The notes beneath the pieces are model-generated. The model ran no database searches. It saw only the letters and a program-made list of their open reading frames with translations, and was not told where the DNA came from. A stretch of 64,000 bases of DNA from an uncultured Bacteroidales bacterium (lineage in GTDB: Bacteria; Bacteroidota; Bacteroidia; Bacteroidales; P3): positions 134,258 to 198,257 of the forward strand of contig CAJTPR010000002.1 of the NCBI GenBank assembly GCA_910578275.1. The letters run 5' to 3'. Within the stretch, counting starts at the first letter, position 1, and every line of letters starts with the position of its first letter. Below are positions 1 through 9,114 of the stretch, in pieces. The translations under genes were made by a program, and so were the position numbers.

Positions 1-1
1 T

Positions 2-2617
2 GTCGATTTTGAAAAGACTGTAGGCAAGACCGTCGATATTACCATTACCGAAGCCATGGTGGTTCGTGCCTATGCGATGAAAGACGGCGAAGCGTCCGAT
101 ACCGTCAGTGCCGGCTATACCCTTTTCACCAAACCCGACGCTCCCATCCTCTCTCCCGGATCCGGTTCGTATTCCGAATTTGTTTTTGTCGGTGTAAGCG
201 CGACCATGGCCGACAGCCTTATGGTAGCCACCGGTGCCACCAAGGAAGCCGCCACGGATTTTCAGAATCAAGGCATGTTGTTTGCCGACATAATGGTTTC
301 CACCACCACCGTGGTCCGTGCCTATGCGATGAAGCATGGCATCTCTTCCGATACCGTGGAAGGCATCTATGCCTTTAAACCGGCTGTTCCCGCCTTTACG
401 CCGCTTTCCGGTTCCACGCTCGACCTGCCCCTCCGCCCTGTGGTGACGTTGGCTTCCGAGGAGGAAGGCGTCGAAATCTTCTACACGGGCGACAGGACGC
501 AGACGTTCGTCAAGTACACGGGCGCGATAGCGGTTTCCCAAGACACTTCTTTCTGGGCGTATGCGATAAAGGACGGTATTTCTTCCGATACCGTAAAGGC
601 TTCGTACGTTACCGACAACGCCGATGCCAGGATCGATTTCAGCAATGTGGGAAGATACTCCCTGCCTGCCGATTGGTTGTTCAAGAAAGACAAGCCGACG
701 GAAGTCAGCGGAAACGCTTCTTTCGAATGTGGTTTGGATGCCGACGGGTTGTGGAAACTCTCCTGCATGACCATCAACATGGAAGAAAATCCCAAGGTAG
801 AGGCCGACAGGACCATCTGGGCCGTAACGCCTGTCTATCAAGTGAAGGACGGTTACACGGATCCGTATGCCATGGTCCGTGTAAAAGTCGGCTGCGGTTC
901 GGGATTGACGGACGGTAGTTATACCTTGAAAAGCGGAGACTCGGTGTCTTTCTATCTGGGCGCTTCCCAAGATGCCGCGGAATGGACGCATGTCGCCACC
1001 AAGGCCGCCGACCTTGCGGATTATAGCGACGTGAAGATTCCTTTGAGCGCCGTCGATGGCGAGTTCTGCATCAAGATCGAATGGCATCATGCGTATGCCA
1101 GTTTCCTGCTTGACCAGTTTTATCCTACGCTGTATGTGAAGAACGTTCGTTTCTACGGTGCGGAATTGGCTGCGACCCAGCCGCTCCATGTCTTTGCCGA
1201 CCCCATGGGCGGCAGGGTGGAACCGGGCACGATCGTCGATTTCTATGCCAATGAAGGAGCCACCGTCTATTACATGCCCGACACGGCGACCACGTTCAGT
1301 AAATACGAACAATACAGCGTCGAACAGAATGCCGCCGGCACCATCCTCACGATAGACGAGAGCATGAAGTTCAAGGTGTATGCCCGAAGAGGTTCGGAAA
1401 ATACCGATACGCTCGAATTGGCTTATGCCATCAAGACGGCCGATCCCGTTTTCAATCCTCAGGCGGGCGGCGTATTGGCCAATACCGAGGTGACGGTTGC
1501 CAAGGGTGATGCCGACACGCTCTTCGTGGCCATCGGCCAGCAAGAAGTTTTCGGAAAATACACGGCCGATGTCAAGGTGGTCGTTACCAAAGACACCGTC
1601 ATCAGCGCTTATGTGAAGAAAGGCGACTTGTATTCCGATACCGTCGTGGCCGAATACTACATCAAGTCCGCCGCACCTGTGTTCACTCCCGCCCCCGGCG
1701 TGGTAAGACCGGATACCGAGGTGACGATTGCCAAGGGTGATGCCGACAGCATCTTCGTTGCCGCCGGGAATGCCGGTTTCGTGAAATATGCCGCCGATGT
1801 CAAGTTCGTCGTTTCCGAAGATACGCTTGTTCGTGCCTATGCGATGAAAGACGGCAGACGTTCGGATGTCGTGGAGGGTGAATATGGCGTCATATACAAT
1901 CCCGTATTCAACCCGGGAGAAGGCGAATTGGCGGAAGTTACCGAAGTGAAGGTGACTTCCCGGAACGCCACCATGATGAGATATGCCACGGGCAAGACCG
2001 CAGCCGAAGCCAAGGAATTCAAGTATTATGTCATCGGTTCGGAATTCACCGTCAAGGTCAGCTCCGACACCGTGATCCGTGTCTATGCCGTAAGGGGCAT
2101 CTATTCGGACACCGTTACCGCCACCTATACGTTCAATCCTGCCGCTACCGTGGCCGCTCCCACGTTCAGCCTGAGCGGGGAGGTGAAAGCGGGCGACACG
2201 CTGCGGATTGACTGCGCGACGGAGGGAGCCGAGATTTTCTATGCGATGGATACGGCCGCATTCGTTGCCTACACGGACGGTATCGTCATCACCAAGTCGG
2301 TGAAGGTGCGTGCGTACGCCAGGAAAGGGAACGTGGTTTCGGACACGACGGAGGTGAGCCTGACGGTGGCGGTTTCGTTGGAAGGCCGTGAACTGGCCGG
2401 GGTGAGCGTATACCCGAACCCGAGCAACGGCCGATTCAACGTGTCCGTGCCCGTGGACGGGACGCTGGAAGTGTTCTGCGGCGACGGCCGGCTGGTGATG
2501 CGCCGATTGGTGGTTTGCGGGGAGATGTCCGTGGAAATCGGCCAGTCGGGCGTCTACTTCGTGCGAGTTCGTGCGACCAACGGCCAGGTGGCAGTGCGGA
2601 AGGTAGTGGTACGTTAG
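2..2617 (+). CDS. Secreted repeat protein with T9SS type A sorting domain (5'-partial)
   Basis: The reading frame is open from the first base, so the start lies outside the window; at least 871 residues are present. Seven degenerate units of about 75-90 residues are visible, each ending in a variant of AYAxKxGxxSDTVxxxY followed by a PVFxPxxG start. This resembles the chitobiase/beta-hexosaminidase C-terminal-type beta-sandwich repeats common in Bacteroidota surface proteins. Two units are followed by a non-repeat insert of about 180 residues (roughly 620-1170 bp), which may be a separate binding domain, and then five more units. The last 75 or so residues form a T9SS sorting domain: ELAGVSVYPNPSNGRFNV, then a GVYFVRV strand and a KVVVR end. 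It should be exported and attached to, or released from, the cell surface. Substrate and enzymatic activity are unknown; any catalytic domain would lie upstream. A strong hairpin terminator follows. Confidence 0.85.
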   Translation, partial: VDFEKTVGKTVDITITEAMVVRAYAMKDGEASDTVSAGYTLFTKPDAPILSPGSGSYSEFVFVGVSATMADSLMVATGATKEAATDFQNQGMLFADIMVSTTTVVRAYAMKHGISSDTVEGIYAFKPAVPAFTPLSGSTLDLPLRPVVTLASEEEGVEIFYTGDRTQTFVKYTGAIAVSQDTSFWAYAIKDGISSDTVKASYVTDNADARIDFSNVGRYSLPADWLFKKDKPTEVSGNASFECGLDADGLWKLSCMTINMEENPKVEADRTIWAVTPVYQVKDGYTDPYAMVRVKVGCGSGLTDGSYTLKSGDSVSFYLGASQDAAEWTHVATKAADLADYSDVKIPLSAVDGEFCIKIEWHHAYASFLLDQFYPTLYVKNVRFYGAELAATQPLHVFADPMGGRVEPGTIVDFYANEGATVYYMPDTATTFSKYEQYSVEQNAAGTILTIDESMKFKVYARRGSENTDTLELAYAIKTADPVFNPQAGGVLANTEVTVAKGDADTLFVAIGQQEVFGKYTADVKVVVTKDTVISAYVKKGDLYSDTVVAEYYIKSAAPVFTPAPGVVRPDTEVTIAKGDADSIFVAAGNAGFVKYAADVKFVVSEDTLVRAYAMKDGRRSDVVEGEYGVIYNPVFNPGEGELAEVTEVKVTSRNATMMRYATGKTAAEAKEFKYYVIGSEFTVKVSSDTVIRVYAVRGIYSDTVTATYTFNPAATVAAPTFSLSGEVKAGDTLRIDCATEGAEIFYAMDTAAFVAYTDGIVITKSVKVRAYARKGNVVSDTTEVSLTVAVSLEGRELAGVSVYPNPSNGRFNVSVPVDGTLEVFCGDGRLVMRRLVVCGEMSVEIGQSGVYFVRVRATNGQVAVRKVVVR

Positions 2618-2665
2618 CCATTCTTGCCAGGTTTTTTGGCAGACGTTACCGTTTGCCATGCAGAG

Positions 2666-2696
2666 AGCCCCGGAATACATCCGGGGCTTTTCTTTT
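2666..2696 (+). terminator. Rho-independent terminator after the T9SS repeat protein
   Basis: A 9-bp perfect stem (AGCCCCGGA / TCCGGGGCT) with a 5-nt loop is followed by TTTCTTTT. It lies 48 bases after the stop codon. Confidence 0.85.
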
Positions 2697-2730
2697 GATT
2701 CCTTGCCGGAAGGCAAAGTACAGCCCATGT

Positions 2731-2761
2731 TTGGCAGGCTGAAAGGATTGTCTTACTTTTG
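2731..2761 (+). promoter_or_regulatory. Bacteroidota-type promoter for the outer-membrane protein/flippase pair
   Basis: TTG at 2731-2733 (within TTTGG), 20 bases of spacer, then TACTTTTG at 2754-2761, an exact match to TAnnTTTG. Transcription would start near 2768, giving a leader of about 85 nt before the ATG at 2854. Confidence 0.65.
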
Positions 2762-2853
2762 TTTCCACGGCGGGAAATGATTGTCGGGAATGCCTTGTGG
2801 CGATGAGGGATCTCAGGCCGGGAAAGAATCAGTTCGTGGAGGAAATCAGGAAA

Positions 2854-4020
2854 ATGCGACGCAAGTCCTTGTTTTTGGCGGTCTGCTTGTCGGTGCTTGC
2901 CGTGTCGGTATCCGGGCAAGTCCGCGCCCAGAGTTTCGAATGGAAGGTGGAAGCGGACGGCTTTTTCGACAACGGCGAATACGAGAACATCGCCCCGTCG
3001 CTTTCAAAGACCATGTACGGTTTTCGTTTTTCACCGCAGGTGGGCGTTGCCTACAAGGATTTTTCGCTTTTCGCGGGCACGCACCTGATTACCTCCTTCG
3101 GTTCGCCCGAATATCTGGACAAGGCTTATTTTACGGGTTATTTCCAATATCGGAACCGGCATCATCTTTTCCGTTTCGGGGCGTTTCCGCGTCAGGAACT
3201 GCTTTCCGATTACACCAATTTCTTTATCCGCGACACGTTTGCCTATTTCCGTCCCAATATGACGGGACTTTTTTACAGGTTGAGCGGGAAGGACAATTTC
3301 CTGAGCTTTTGGCTCGATTGGACGGGAGCGCAGTCGCCGCTCACGCGCGAGGCGTTTTTCGTGGGCTTGAGCGGGGAGCAACGTTACAAGTGGTTCTTCG
3401 CGCAAGTGGTTGGCTATTATTATCATTACGCCAACACCAAGCCGCGTTCCGGAGACGGGGTGGTGCACGACAACGGACTGGGGCAAATAGGGCTTGGCAT
3501 GGATTTTTCGCGAAAGGTGAGACGGCTTTACGCCGCCCGGCTCTCCGCCCATTTCATGTTGGGCTACGAATGCAAGCGCGACGGCGGTGTCACGCCTTCC
3601 AGGATGCCGTTGGGACTGGTGCTCGACCTGCACGTGCAATATTGGCGTTTCGGCACCAGGACGCTCTATTATTACGGTCAGGAACGTTTTACCGTGCCTA
3701 CCGACAATTATTCGCTCACCTATTGGGGAAACCCTCTTTTGGCCTCGAAGTCGTATCTGCAAAGCAAGTGGTACGTCGTCCTTTTCAGGAACGACTTCGT
3801 GAATGCCGAAGCGGCGGCCGTGTTCCACCTGCAGGGGAACAAGCCGGGATCCCAATACATGGTCCGGCTCCAAGTGAGCCTTGATGGCGGCATTTACGGC
3901 AAGAAAGAGGGCGAAGAACGCGGAAGCCGTTACCGCTTCAACTTCATCGGGGCGGACAAGCAGGAGCGGGCGATGGACGACTTCAAGCGGAAAAGGAAAA
4001 AACAGGAACAAGATTCTTGA
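2854..4020 (+). CDS. Outer-membrane beta-barrel protein of unknown function
   Basis: 388 residues from the ATG at 2854. That start is chosen because it begins a textbook signal peptide (MRRKSLFLAVCLSVLAVSVS, cleavage near VRAQS) with GGAGGAAAT just upstream; an in-frame ATG at 2797 would bury the signal peptide. The mature part is rich in alternating aromatic/polar strands (for example YFQYRNRHHLFRFGAFPRQ), as in a barrel. It ends in a basic tail (KRKRKKQEQDS) rather than the usual terminal Phe. Its 3' end overlaps the flippase start region, so the two are probably co-transcribed; a role in surface polysaccharide export is possible but inferred only from this pairing. No family was recognised with confidence. 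Confidence 0.7.
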   Translation: MRRKSLFLAVCLSVLAVSVSGQVRAQSFEWKVEADGFFDNGEYENIAPSLSKTMYGFRFSPQVGVAYKDFSLFAGTHLITSFGSPEYLDKAYFTGYFQYRNRHHLFRFGAFPRQELLSDYTNFFIRDTFAYFRPNMTGLFYRLSGKDNFLSFWLDWTGAQSPLTREAFFVGLSGEQRYKWFFAQVVGYYYHYANTKPRSGDGVVHDNGLGQIGLGMDFSRKVRRLYAARLSAHFMLGYECKRDGGVTPSRMPLGLVLDLHVQYWRFGTRTLYYYGQERFTVPTDNYSLTYWGNPLLASKSYLQSKWYVVLFRNDFVNAEAAAVFHLQGNKPGSQYMVRLQVSLDGGIYGKKEGEERGSRYRFNFIGADKQERAMDDFKRKRKKQEQDS

Positions 4021-4022
4021 CG

Positions 4023-5291
4023 ATGCCCTCCCAGACCTTGAAAGATTCGGCCAAGCTGCTTTCGGCCAACGTTGTGGCGCAGGTAGTCGGTTTTTTGTTC
4101 TATCCTTTGCTCACGCGCCTTTATTCGGCACAGGATTTCGGCATCTTGAACCTTTTCCTTTCCATCGGTGGCGTCTTGGTGCTGTGCGCCACGGCCGAAT
4201 ATCAATATGCCGTCATGCTGCCCAAAGCGGAAAAGAAAGCCGTGTCGGTGTTTCAGGTCTCGGCCCTGATCGTGCTGGGGGTGACCTTGCTTTGCGGAAT
4301 TTCCGTTTTCTTCCGCCGTTCCATAGCCTCGTTTTTCAATGCGCCCGAATTGGCGGCTTTCTATCCGTTCATGCCCCTTTTCGTTTTCTTTTCGGCGGCT
4401 TGGAACTTGTTCAACTATTGGTTCACACGCCATTCCCGTTTCGGGACGGTAGCCGCCTACCAGATAACGAGGAACCTGAGCAATTCCTTGCTCAAATACG
4501 GTGCGGGCAGGGCGGGCTGGTTGCGCTGGGGGTTGCTGGGTTCTACCCTTTTCGGGGTTTTTCTCCCGCTTGTGGCGGCGATTCTCCCCGACAAGGCCGT
4601 TTGCAAGCCTCTTTTGCGTTTCAACAAGTCGGACGTGCGCCAGGCGGCCAGGCGTTACGTGCGTTTTCCGCTTTTCTCCCTGCCGCGCGCCTTGGTCAAC
4701 AATGTCAGTTGCAATCTGCCCATATTCATGCTTACGCCTTTTTTCGGCTTGAAGGAACTGGGCTATTTCGGAATGGGGCACACGCTCGCCTACCAGCCTG
4801 TCAGCATCATGGCGGCTTCGTTCTGTCAGGTCTTTTATCAGAAGATGTCGGCAAGCGTGCGGGAAAGGAAGCCGATCTTGCCGTTTTTCCGCAAGGTGTT
4901 GGTCCGGGGAGGCTTGTCGGTCGCCTTGACATTCCCCGTCCTTTATTTCGTCTTGCCTTCGCTCACCGTCTGGTTGCTCGGGGCGGATTGGGAAACCACC
5001 GGACACTATATCCGTCTGATGCTGCCTTGGTTGGCCTTGACGGCGATCAGCGGTTGCATCGCTTTCATCAGCGACCTGTTTCAAAGGCAAGCCTCCATGC
5101 TGGTGATCGAAACGGTGTATTTCGCCTTGCGCGCCGTCGCCTTGCTTGTCGGGATCCTGTTTGGCGATTTCAGGCTTGCCATTCTCCTCTACAGCCTTGT
5201 AAGCGCCTTCGTCATACTCTTCCAGGTCTGCTGGTTCTTCGGTCTGGTCAAAAGGTACGAAAGGAGCATTACCGCGCAAAGGCGAATGTAA
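4023..5291 (+). CDS. Wzx-type polysaccharide/oligosaccharide flippase
   Basis: 422 residues, almost wholly hydrophobic, with about 12 predicted membrane segments. It begins SQTLKDSAKLLSANVVAQVV followed by FLFYPLLTRLYSAQDFG, the typical start of the RfbX/Wzx branch of the MOP flippase superfamily; these flip lipid-linked glycans across the inner membrane. The ATG at 4023 is preferred; a TTG two codons upstream at 4017 would overlap the preceding stop codon. The 3' end overlaps the end of the convergent rnr gene by 23 bases. No other glycan-assembly genes adjoin it, so the cargo is unknown. Confidence 0.85.
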   Translation: MPSQTLKDSAKLLSANVVAQVVGFLFYPLLTRLYSAQDFGILNLFLSIGGVLVLCATAEYQYAVMLPKAEKKAVSVFQVSALIVLGVTLLCGISVFFRRSIASFFNAPELAAFYPFMPLFVFFSAAWNLFNYWFTRHSRFGTVAAYQITRNLSNSLLKYGAGRAGWLRWGLLGSTLFGVFLPLVAAILPDKAVCKPLLRFNKSDVRQAARRYVRFPLFSLPRALVNNVSCNLPIFMLTPFFGLKELGYFGMGHTLAYQPVSIMAASFCQVFYQKMSASVRERKPILPFFRKVLVRGGLSVALTFPVLYFVLPSLTVWLLGADWETTGHYIRLMLPWLALTAISGCIAFISDLFQRQASMLVIETVYFALRAVALLVGILFGDFRLAILLYSLVSAFVILFQVCWFFGLVKRYERSITAQRRM

Positions 5292-7383
5292 GCTGCTTCT
5301 TGTTCATGTCTATTTCCTGGACCCGGATCTTTACCGCCTGGCCCAGCTTGTAAGATTGGCCGGTGTGGACTCCGACCACGCAATAGTTGTCTTCGTCCAG
5401 TTGGTAATGGTCGTCGTTGAGCGAACGGAGCGGCACCATTCCCTCGCAATAGTTTTCGTCCAGGCATACGTACAGGCCCCATTTGCTCACGCCCGAAATC
5501 ACGCCGGGGAATACCATTCCTACCTTGTCCGACAGGAATTCAGCCTGTTTGTATTTTACCGAGGCCCTTTCCGCTTCGGCGGCTTTCTTCTCCATTTCGG
5601 AACTATGCAGGCAACGTTCCTCGTATTCTTCCTCGTCCGCGCTCCGGCCTCCTTGCAGGTAGCGTTCCAGCAGCCGGTGCACCATCAGGTCGGGATAACG
5701 GCGGATGGGAGAGGTGAAGTGCGTGTAGAACGGGAAGGAGAGGCCGTAATGGCCTATGTTCCGGGTGGAATAGCAAGCTTTGGCCATCGTCCGTACCGCG
5801 ATCGACTCGATCATGTTCTGTTCGGCCTTGCCGTGGACGTCGTCCAACAGGTTGTTGAACGACTTTACCAGTCCCGAACGGCTCTTGAGATTCATCTTGT
5901 AGCCGAGTTTTCCCACGAATTGCGAGAATACCGCCAATTTTTCGGGATTCGGTTCGTCATGGATCCGGTAAATGAAAGTCTTGGCCTGGGCCTTGTCTTT
6001 CACCTTTCCGATTTTTTCGGCCACATGGCGGTTGGCAAGCAGCATGAATTCTTCCACCAGGTGGTTGCTTTCCTTGCTTTCCTTGATGTAGACGCCCAGT
6101 GGCTTCGCCGTTCGGGGATCGAGCTTGAAGCGCACTTCCTTCGAATGGAAGTTGATCGATCCGGTCTTGAACCGCTTGTCGCGTAGGATTTTCGAGAGCT
6201 TGAACATTTCGCACACCGCCTCGATGTCTTGCTTGTCGCCCGTCTTTTTCAAGGCTGTCTCGTCGCCTGGTACGTCTTGTGCCAGGCCGGCGGCCTCGAT
6301 GATGGCCTGTGCTTCCTCGTAAGTGTAACGGCGGTTTGAATGGATGACGCCCTTTCCTGTCCAGAAATCCAGCACTTTCGCCTGGGAGTCCATTTCGAAC
6401 ACGGCGCTGAAGCAGAACCGGTCCTGATCCGGCTTGAGTGAACAAAGGTCGTTGCAAAGCCGTTCGGGAAGCATGGGGATGGTACGGTCCACCAGATAGA
6501 CCGAAGTGGCGCGATCGTAGGCCTCTCGGTCGACAGGCGTTCCCGGTTTCACGAAATGGCTCACGTCGGCGATATGCACGCCGATTTCCATGTTGCCGTT
6601 TTCGAGCCGGCGATACGACAAGGCGTCGTCGAAGTCCTTGGCGTCGGCCGGATCGATGGTGCAGGTATAAATGCCCCGGAAGTCGCGACGGACGGAAAGT
6701 TCCTCTTTCGTGATTTCCCCGCTCATCTTCTTGGCCTGTTCGAGGGCGGCCTTGGGATATTGCAGCGGAAAGTCGTATTCGGCCAGGATACTCTGCATTT
6801 CCACGTTGTTGTCGCCCGGCTTGCCCAACACGGCGGTAATCTCGCCGATGGGGCTGTTGAGGTGCGGCGGCCAGTCTACGATGCGCGCCACCGCTTTTTC
6901 CCCGGCCTTGGCTCCTTGCAGGCCTTCGGGCGAAAGTATCAGGCTCACGTTCATGTTCTGGCTGTCGGGAACCAGATAGGCGTATTTGCCCGAAAATTCG
7001 ATCGTGCCGACGATGTTCTGCTTGCTGCGCCTCAATACCTCGGTAATCTGTCCTTCCAGATGCCGGCCGCTGCGATACGGGAACAACAGGACCCGCACGT
7101 GGTCGCCGTGCAACGCGTGTCCCACGTTGTTGGGCATGACCAGCACGTCTTCAAGTTCCTTGTTGTCGGGCAGTATGTACGCCTTGCCCGTGGATTTCAT
7201 GTCCACCACGCCCGTGATGTAGCTTCGCAGGCTTTCGGGAATATGTCTGGAGCGGTTCGATTCGCGTCGTGCGCGGTTGCTTTGACGTTGGCGCGCGCCA
7301 TGGCGTCTTGCCTCGCGTTTGCCTTGTTTGTGTCTGGAGGAACGGTTCTTTCCGGAATTTCCTGTATTTCTCTTTTTTGTCAT
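5269..7383 (-). CDS. rnr: Ribonuclease R
   Basis: 704 residues. A very basic N-terminus (about residues 1-48) precedes cold-shock/OB domains (about 50-200), the RNB catalytic domain with the Asp-rich motif IDPADAKDFDDALS at residues 243-256, and a C-terminal S1 domain (about 620-704, VFPGVISGVSKWGLYVCLDE). RNase R is a processive 3'-5' exoribonuclease that degrades structured RNA. It is the last gene of the minus-strand run DUF5606-pyrK-pyrD-rnr, with only 4 bases between pyrD and its ATG. The stop region overlaps the flippase tail on the other strand, with no terminator between them. Confidence 0.97.
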   Translation of the reverse strand: MTKKRNTGNSGKNRSSRHKQGKREARRHGARQRQSNRARRESNRSRHIPESLRSYITGVVDMKSTGKAYILPDNKELEDVLVMPNNVGHALHGDHVRVLLFPYRSGRHLEGQITEVLRRSKQNIVGTIEFSGKYAYLVPDSQNMNVSLILSPEGLQGAKAGEKAVARIVDWPPHLNSPIGEITAVLGKPGDNNVEMQSILAEYDFPLQYPKAALEQAKKMSGEITKEELSVRRDFRGIYTCTIDPADAKDFDDALSYRRLENGNMEIGVHIADVSHFVKPGTPVDREAYDRATSVYLVDRTIPMLPERLCNDLCSLKPDQDRFCFSAVFEMDSQAKVLDFWTGKGVIHSNRRYTYEEAQAIIEAAGLAQDVPGDETALKKTGDKQDIEAVCEMFKLSKILRDKRFKTGSINFHSKEVRFKLDPRTAKPLGVYIKESKESNHLVEEFMLLANRHVAEKIGKVKDKAQAKTFIYRIHDEPNPEKLAVFSQFVGKLGYKMNLKSRSGLVKSFNNLLDDVHGKAEQNMIESIAVRTMAKACYSTRNIGHYGLSFPFYTHFTSPIRRYPDLMVHRLLERYLQGGRSADEEEYEERCLHSSEMEKKAAEAERASVKYKQAEFLSDKVGMVFPGVISGVSKWGLYVCLDENYCEGMVPLRSLNDDHYQLDEDNYCVVGVHTGQSYKLGQAVKIRVQEIDMNKKQLTFAFAR

Positions 7384-7387
7384 TTTT

Positions 7388-8311
7388 TCAAATAATACCT
7401 ATGATGTCTTTTATGCTGCCGATTTCTTGTGTATCCACATATTCCCGTATTCCTTCGGCTATCTTTCTTGTCACGTCGGGTTCCACGAAGTTCGCCGTGC
7501 CCACTTCCACCGCCGCCGCGCCTGCCATGAGAAATTCCAAGGCGTCGGTCGTGCTGCGGATGCCGCCCATGCCGATTACGGGAATCTTCACGCGCTTTGC
7601 CGCCTGCCAGACCATGCGTAAGGCCACCGGCTTCACGCACGGGCCCGAGAGTCCGCCGGTGACGGTGCTCAATACGGGCTTTTTCTTTTCCACGTCGATG
7701 GCCATGCCCAAGAGCGTGTTGATGAGCGATACCGCGTCCGCGCCCGCCTTTTCGGCCGCTTCGGCCATGGCGGCGATGTCGGTGACATTGGGCGAAAGTT
7801 TCACGATCATGCAACGGTCGAAAGCCTGACGTACGGCGCGAATGACTTCCCCGGCCATTTCCGGGTCGGTTCCGAACGCCATGCCGCCTTGTTTCACGTT
7901 GGGGCAGGAAATGTTCACCTCGATGGCGTCCACTTCCCGGCAGGCGTCCAGTTTTCCGGCCACTTCCACGTATTCGTCTATCGTGGAGCCCGAAACGTTC
8001 ACGATGATCCTTGTGGGAATTTCCTGCCTGTAGTCTATCTTTTGTCTGATTTGCGGCAGGATATGGCTGATGAGATGGTCCACGCCCTTGTTTTGCAGGC
8101 CTACGGCGTTCAACATCCCCAGCGGTGTTTCGGCCATGCGCGGGTAGGGATTCCCTTCACGGGGCTTGGCCGTGGTGCCTTTTACCACGAAGCCCCCGAG
8201 CGCGTTCAAATCCAGGAAATCGCAAAATTCCAAGCCGTAGCCGAAAGTACCCGAGGCGGTAAGGACCGGATTTTTCAGTTCGAGATGGCCTATGTTCGTT
8301 CGTGTTTTCAT
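7388..8311 (-). CDS. pyrD: Dihydroorotate dehydrogenase B, catalytic subunit
   Basis: 307 residues from the ATG at 8311 (MKTRTNIGHLELKNPV), whose ATGA overlaps the pyrK stop; an upstream in-frame start inside pyrK is rejected. This is the FMN-containing class 1B enzyme that oxidises dihydroorotate to orotate in pyrimidine synthesis. VNISCPNVKQGG carries the catalytic Cys typical of class 1 enzymes, and KGTTAKPREGNP is the FMN/substrate Lys region. The class 1B assignment is supported by the adjacent PyrK subunit, which passes electrons to NAD+. Confidence 0.96.
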   Translation of the reverse strand: MKTRTNIGHLELKNPVLTASGTFGYGLEFCDFLDLNALGGFVVKGTTAKPREGNPYPRMAETPLGMLNAVGLQNKGVDHLISHILPQIRQKIDYRQEIPTRIIVNVSGSTIDEYVEVAGKLDACREVDAIEVNISCPNVKQGGMAFGTDPEMAGEVIRAVRQAFDRCMIVKLSPNVTDIAAMAEAAEKAGADAVSLINTLLGMAIDVEKKKPVLSTVTGGLSGPCVKPVALRMVWQAAKRVKIPVIGMGGIRSTTDALEFLMAGAAAVEVGTANFVEPDVTRKIAEGIREYVDTQEIGSIKDIIGII

Positions 8312-9093
8312 GCGTTCCAACCCAACGTACGGCTGTCGAATACGGGTCCCTCGGTGCAGACGCAAGCGTTATGTCCGTCGGCCACGGGCGTCACGCAGCA
8401 AAGGCAGGCTCCCAGTCCGCAGGCCATCGTGTTTTCCAGGCTGGCCTCGCAAATCGCGCCTTTTTGCGCCGCTTTCTTTGCCACGGCCCGCATCATGGGC
8501 GTGGGGCCGCAGGTGTAGATGTGCGAACAGTCGTATTCGTCCCAGACAGGGTGTCCGGTGACCAGACCCTTGAATCCCGTGCTGCCGTCTTCGGTGCAGA
8601 TGCTTGCCGGAGCCGTATTTTCCAGTTCCTCTTCCAATATCAGGCGTTCCTTGTTCTTCGCCCCGACAAGGAAACGGAACGGGATATTCCTTTCCTTTAA
8701 CGTCAAACCTAAGAAATACAAGGGAGCCACGCCGCATCCGCCGCCTACCAGGAGCGCCTGGACTCCGCCGCCGTTTCCGGGCAGGGAAAATCCGTTGCCG
8801 AGCGGCAGGACGAGGTTGATCCGTTCTCCTGGTTCCAGCCCGGCGATGTACCGTGAACCTTCTCCCACTTTCTGGACCAGCAGCCAGACTTGTCCTTGCG
8901 AAGCTTCGGCGAAATGAATGGAAACGGGGATACGCAACCAGCCGTGAATCGAAGACGGTATCCGTACTTGCACGAACTGCCCGGGAATCATCTCGGGCAG
9001 TCGGCGGTCGGCTTGCAAGACAAGCCTTGTGAAATCATGGCCGGACGCTTCCTTGCGTCGCACCACGAAATCAACTATTTGCTTTTTATTCAA
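8308..9093 (-). CDS. pyrK: Dihydroorotate dehydrogenase B, electron-transfer subunit
   Basis: 261 residues. A ferredoxin-reductase-like FAD domain (LRIPVSIHF region) is followed by an NAD-binding half (LLVGGGCGVAPLYFL, then HIYTCGPTPMMRAV). The C-terminal 2Fe-2S segment has the expected cysteines, CGLGACLCC then CVC about a dozen residues on. The subunit moves electrons from PyrD FMN through Fe-S and FAD to NAD+. Its stop overlaps the pyrD start by four bases, indicating translational coupling. Confidence 0.96.
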   Translation of the reverse strand: MNKKQIVDFVVRRKEASGHDFTRLVLQADRRLPEMIPGQFVQVRIPSSIHGWLRIPVSIHFAEASQGQVWLLVQKVGEGSRYIAGLEPGERINLVLPLGNGFSLPGNGGGVQALLVGGGCGVAPLYFLGLTLKERNIPFRFLVGAKNKERLILEEELENTAPASICTEDGSTGFKGLVTGHPVWDEYDCSHIYTCGPTPMMRAVAKKAAQKGAICEASLENTMACGLGACLCCVTPVADGHNACVCTEGPVFDSRTLGWNA

Positions 9094-9114
9094 TATCCTG
9101 TGTGCTTTTCCGGT

